Source: Clostridiales bacterium (GTDB lineage: Bacteria; Bacillota; Clostridia; Saccharofermentanales; Saccharofermentanaceae). From it: a stretch of DNA of 64,000 nucleotides. Shown piece after piece: positions 60,951 to 64,000 of this stretch (the stretch's first letter is position 1; each line of letters begins with the position of its first letter). The translations under genes were made by a program, and so were the position numbers. The notes below the pieces were generated by a model. The model was not told the DNA's origin and ran no database searches. It saw only the letters and a list, made by a program, of their open reading frames with translations. The stretch is taken from contig JAFWMQ010000012.1 in NCBI GenBank assembly GCA_017510605.1, positions 1-64,000 of the forward strand. Direction: 5' to 3'.

Positions 60951-61151
60951 GATAAAAACCTCCAATATCGAAAATTTTATTACTCAAAACTCAGGTAATA
61001 TCCTTTTATATAATAAACTTCGGAATCAGAATTATCACGTTTTTTTGAAAAAGTTTACAGAGAATTAAAGTAAGAGAATCAAAAGAATACAGATAGAGAA
61101 GAAGGATAGAAAGGTTTATTATATGAGCATAACAGGAAGGAGGAAGCGCGA

Positions 61152-62162
61152 ATGCCGCATTCATCAGGCGGAGGATCTCACAGCGGAGGTTCCCACAGCA
61201 GCTCCGGCAGCTCACATCATTCAGGCAGTTCCGGCGGAGGTTCCAGCCGCGGCGGAAGCAATCATAAAGTCAGCAGCACTCCTTTCACGGGCTCGAAAAG
61301 GTATGTCTACTACCATGACCGCGTGCCTTCATTTGTCTACTCCAATTACGATATCCGCAAAGATGCAAAGTGGGATATTCCTGGCCTGATACTGGCAATC
61401 GTATTATTTGTTCTTCCTGCGTTTGTTGTTGGTATTATCTTACTGAAATTTACGATCAAGACTCCTCAAAAACTCAAGGTCTCAAGAGACTATAATCCCA
61501 AGATCTTCGTGGAAGACAGACTCGGCATTATGGAGGATGAAGACGAGCTGGAGGATGTGCTTTGGGATATTTATGAAGAGACCGGAATCGCGACCTCGGT
61601 GCTCGTGGTGCCTAACAGCGAGTGGAAAGACGATTACAGTGACTTTTCGAAATATGCATATCAGGCATATATCGATTACTTTAAACACAACGAGAAGCAC
61701 TGGCTGATCGTCTATTCGGAGGAGATAAAGGAAAACGGTTTTAACGATTGGTACTGGGAAGGCATGCAGGGATACGAGACGGACGATATCCTGACGGAAG
61801 AAAAGGCGAACAAATTTAATGAGGCTCTTCATAAACGCCTGCTCCAGCGTGACAAATATTCTGTTGATGAGGCGATCGGGCTTTCTCTTAAGGAACTGCA
61901 GCCCAAGCTCATGAAGCCTAACGTAGATAAAAAACTGCTGGGTGCGATGGGTCTGGTTTTGGGCATCTGGATGCTGTTTGTGGTTCCGATTATAATTACG
62001 ACCTTTAAGCCGAAGAAGTCGATGGCGATCTACAAAAATGCCGTTCCTTGCAACCTTGAGATCGTCATGCAGGAGCCTTGTCAGTTCTGCGGAGGAATCT
62101 ATATTTCCGGACTTCACAAAACGTGCCCGCACTGCGGCGCAGCCTTGAAAACAGGGGCTTAG
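61152..62162 (+). CDS. Ser/Gly/His-rich TPM-like membrane protein, paralogue
   Basis: A 336-residue protein with the same layout as the one at 47266: an identical start MPHSSGGGSHSGGSHSS, a membrane helix (~78-100), the middle domain (FVEDRLGIMEDEDELEDVL, KHWLIVYSEEIKENG, DWYWEGMQGYET), a second helix (~262-282) and zinc ribbon CQFCGGIYISGLHKTCPHCG. AGGAAGGAGG lies before the ATG. The pair probably arose by duplication; both are intact, so both are likely used. Confidence 0.75.
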   Translation: MPHSSGGGSHSGGSHSSSGSSHHSGSSGGGSSRGGSNHKVSSTPFTGSKRYVYYHDRVPSFVYSNYDIRKDAKWDIPGLILAIVLFVLPAFVVGIILLKFTIKTPQKLKVSRDYNPKIFVEDRLGIMEDEDELEDVLWDIYEETGIATSVLVVPNSEWKDDYSDFSKYAYQAYIDYFKHNEKHWLIVYSEEIKENGFNDWYWEGMQGYETDDILTEEKANKFNEALHKRLLQRDKYSVDEAIGLSLKELQPKLMKPNVDKKLLGAMGLVLGIWMLFVVPIIITTFKPKKSMAIYKNAVPCNLEIVMQEPCQFCGGIYISGLHKTCPHCGAALKTGA

Positions 62163-62266
62163 AGACAGTATGCAACCGCCGGTTGACAAAGTTCAAGGTG
62201 CGGTTGGTGGTCATGTAAAGCAGGGTTTTGATAGTCTTGAGGCATCAAACCATGGAGGTGATTCGA

Positions 62267-62647
62267 ATGACAATTGCTGACCGGATCCAGACATTGAGAA
62301 AGTCGAAAGGCATGTCTCAGGAAGAGCTGGCAGACGCTGCAGGTGTATCCCGTCAGGCTGTCTCGAAATGGGAGAGCGAACAGTCGACCCCTGACATTGA
62401 TAAGGTAGTGATCCTCAGTGAGATATTTGATGTTACGACCGATTATCTCCTCAAGGGGATAGAGCCTGTTGAGAACAATGACCATAAGACCATGGCGGAC
62501 GTGGTCGACCAGAAGATCCTTACAGAAAAGAACGGCAAACGCGCCAAGACCATTCTTAAATGGGTACTGATAGGTTTCGGGGCTTTTCTCGCCATCGATC
62601 TCATCTCGATGATCATATTTTTCATCATCAACGGTTTCCCGACCTGA
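62267..62647 (+). CDS. XRE regulator with C-terminal membrane helix
   Basis: A 126-residue protein; ATG 62267 follows GGAGGTGA by six bases, so the longer frame is rejected. XRE helix-turn-helix (~1-60): ADRIQTLRKSKGMSQEELAD then GVSRQAVSKWESEQ. It ends in a membrane helix (~100-122: VLIGFGAFLAIDLISMIIFF). Membrane-bound XRE proteins of this type are common in Clostridia and often lie next to transporter or CPBP genes, as here (62733). Confidence 0.88.
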   Translation: MTIADRIQTLRKSKGMSQEELADAAGVSRQAVSKWESEQSTPDIDKVVILSEIFDVTTDYLLKGIEPVENNDHKTMADVVDQKILTEKNGKRAKTILKWVLIGFGAFLAIDLISMIIFFIINGFPT

Positions 62648-62732
62648 TCTGATCCACGAACAATCTGTATTTTAAATAATGCCCGGCATGCCCAGGCTTA
62701 AGTATTAGTGCGCCCGAAAAAGGAGAATCATC

Positions 62733-63674
62733 ATGAGTAAGCTCAGACAATTCATCAAGAACATCAGTCCTCTGAACAACCGGACCGAGATGCCGGTATT
62801 GCTTTATATCATCAAGGTCATCCTGATATTCTGGTTTGTAAAATTCGGATCGGAAATTATCGGCGAAGTCTTTGCGATAGGCATTCATTTTCTCTGCGGA
62901 AAGAACCCGCTTAACGGTGAGATGTTCGATTTCCGGACAATGAGCCTGATATCCTATTACGGTTACTCCCTCATGATCGGATTAATGATCCTTTACTGGA
63001 AGCTGTTCCAGAAGAAGACTTTGGCGCAGCTCGGGTTCACGAAGAGGTTCGGAAGCTACTTTTTAGGAATGGTACTCGCGATAGTTTTGATCGTTGCTTC
63101 AGTGCTGTCAGTCATGATCACGGGTACGATAACCTATAACGGGATACTCAGTAACATCGATCAAACATACATATTGCTTATGCTCGGAGGATTCGTTTTC
63201 CAGGGCGCTATGGAAGAAGTGCTCTGCAGGGGAATTGCGCTGCAGCTCCTTAAGGAGAAAACTTCTGTCCCTGTTGCAACAGGTATCAGCACTGTTTTGT
63301 TCGTTATCCCGCACATTGGTAATATGTCGGAGGCGGATCCGGAAATTATTATTTTCGCTGTGGCAGGACTTATCCTTATATCGCTGATCTTCTCGTTCCT
63401 CACGCTCCGCCTTAAGAGCATCTGGGCTGCCTGCGGACTTCACACTGTCTGGAATTTCATCCTGTATAACATCCTGGGACTCAATCTGAGCGGCAACGAT
63501 GGGATAACAGCCGCTGTCTTCGACATGCGTTCAGTCGGCAACAATATCCTTAATGGCGGCGTCTACGGAATAGAGGCAAGTGTTGTTACTGCGGGAGTTT
63601 TGGCGCTGGCATTGGCCGGATGCTTTGCGTTATATCGTCAAAAGCCTTCCCGTTCTTTTCTGACACACGGATAA
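62733..63674 (+). CDS. CPBP-family intramembrane protease
   Basis: A 313-residue protein with about eight helices. CPBP motifs: GAMEEVLCRGIALQLL (E-E-x3-R), LFVIPHIGNM (His) and GLHTVWNFILYN (His). AAGGAG precedes the ATG. It lies 85 bases after a membrane XRE regulator gene and may be its target. It is the third CPBP protein in the window and not especially similar to the other two. Confidence 0.88.
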   Translation: MSKLRQFIKNISPLNNRTEMPVLLYIIKVILIFWFVKFGSEIIGEVFAIGIHFLCGKNPLNGEMFDFRTMSLISYYGYSLMIGLMILYWKLFQKKTLAQLGFTKRFGSYFLGMVLAIVLIVASVLSVMITGTITYNGILSNIDQTYILLMLGGFVFQGAMEEVLCRGIALQLLKEKTSVPVATGISTVLFVIPHIGNMSEADPEIIIFAVAGLILISLIFSFLTLRLKSIWAACGLHTVWNFILYNILGLNLSGNDGITAAVFDMRSVGNNILNGGVYGIEASVVTAGVLALALAGCFALYRQKPSRSFLTHG

Positions 63675-63802
63675 ACGATAATCTGCTATCATTCATATAG
63701 TAAGGTCGGCCAGCGCTTCTTTTCGAGCACGGTGACCATCCCGCGATTTCCGGATTGAGCATGGATTTCCTGAAAAACCGAACCGGATTGGAGAACTTGA
63801 AA

Positions 63803-64000
63803 ATGAAAGTGTTTATTGTGTATTGTCATCCGTCGGAGGATTCATTTACGAGGAATATCCGCGACGCGTTTATAAAGGGAATCACTGATTCCGGGAATGA
63901 ATATATCATGTCCGATCTGTACGCGATGGATTTCAAAGCTGACATTACCGAGGACCAGTACTTAAGGGATGCCAACTACAGGAACACACCGTTTACCGAA
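63803..64000 (+). CDS. NAD(P)H oxidoreductase, flavodoxin fold (partial)
   Basis: The first 66 residues of a gene that continues past the right edge. MKVFIVYCHPSEDSFTRNI is the start of flavodoxin-like NAD(P)H quinone reductases (KefF/MdaB type: FMN phosphate-binding H-P-x-x-x-S-F loop), and SDLYAMDFKADITEDQYL continues as expected. GGAG lies nine bases before ATG 63803; an in-frame ATG at 63761 is possible. These enzymes reduce quinones or nitro compounds. Confidence 0.85.
   Translation, partial: MKVFIVYCHPSEDSFTRNIRDAFIKGITDSGNEYIMSDLYAMDFKADITEDQYLRDANYRNTPFTE

Noticed and set aside
1..64000. tRNA or rRNA genes, including a tRNA as the island attachment site
   Set aside because: No tRNA-like cloverleaf or rRNA segment was recognised by eye, including around 21.1 kb; a tRNA search program would be needed to exclude it.

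Overview
The window looks like chromosome from a low-to-mid GC gut or rumen type Clostridia (Lachnospiraceae- or Oscillospiraceae-like). This is judged from strong AGGAGG ribosome sites, many lipoproteins, LytTR/GHKL two-component genes, CPBP proteases, MATE pumps and c-di-GMP proteins. Genus cannot be fixed from the sequence alone. It splits at about 21.2 kb into two regions with different base composition and gene content.

Positions 1-21,200 are an AT-rich mobile island. It starts with an RHS fragment and ends with an excisionase-like protein, a divergently transcribed XRE repressor with palindromic operators, a tyrosine integrase and a palindromic att-arm-like sequence (21066-21121). Its cargo is mostly defence-related: an AbiH N-terminal fragment, a stand-alone HsdR_N (PD-(D/E)XK) protein flanked by two copies of a ~105-bp structured repeat, an orphan class III cyclase resembling Pycsar PycC, a BsuBI/PstI endonuclease remnant, a type II Thoeris pair (TM-macro ThsA and TIR ThsB) followed by a DUF6414-like gene, a two-gene unit with a DUF6575-like protein, and three Schlafen/AlbA_2 regulators of the COG2865 type. 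IS66 relics at 6952-7576 and 16780-16881 and several frameshifted or truncated genes show repeated turnover.

The most unusual observation concerns two of the three COG2865 genes. The 12-bp-period DNA repeats that encode the protein linker (DQIN x6 and KAQ[S/L] x3) contain the same DNA word that occurs as inverted or multiple sites in that gene's own promoter. The two genes use different words. The third gene has its own promoter palindromes and GAGTTC repeats starting at its stop codon.

Positions 21,200-64,000 look like ordinary chromosome: an ABC transporter with FtsX-type permease and a C45-type hydrolase; a cell-wall-binding polysaccharide deacetylase; an EAL protein with degenerate GGDEF; a zinc-ribbon membrane protein next to a PrsW protease; a GH43 glycosidase; a CPBP-GntR-DUF5808 operon with a palindromic operator; a MerR-like/methyltransferase fusion with an apparent internal deletion; a LytTR response regulator and its kinase; a sugar-binding-sensor GGDEF protein; two MATE pumps; a TrmH-like methyltransferase; a heterodimeric ABC exporter; a double cNMP-binding protein; a DHH phosphoesterase; two paralogous Ser/Gly-rich TPM-like proteins; and the start of a flavodoxin-fold oxidoreductase cut by the window edge. 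Two intergenic repeat families occur here, each at two distant loci: GTGTCGG-type hairpin units at 25.9 and 43.6 kb, and GACCCGC palindromes at 32.7 and 59.6 kb.
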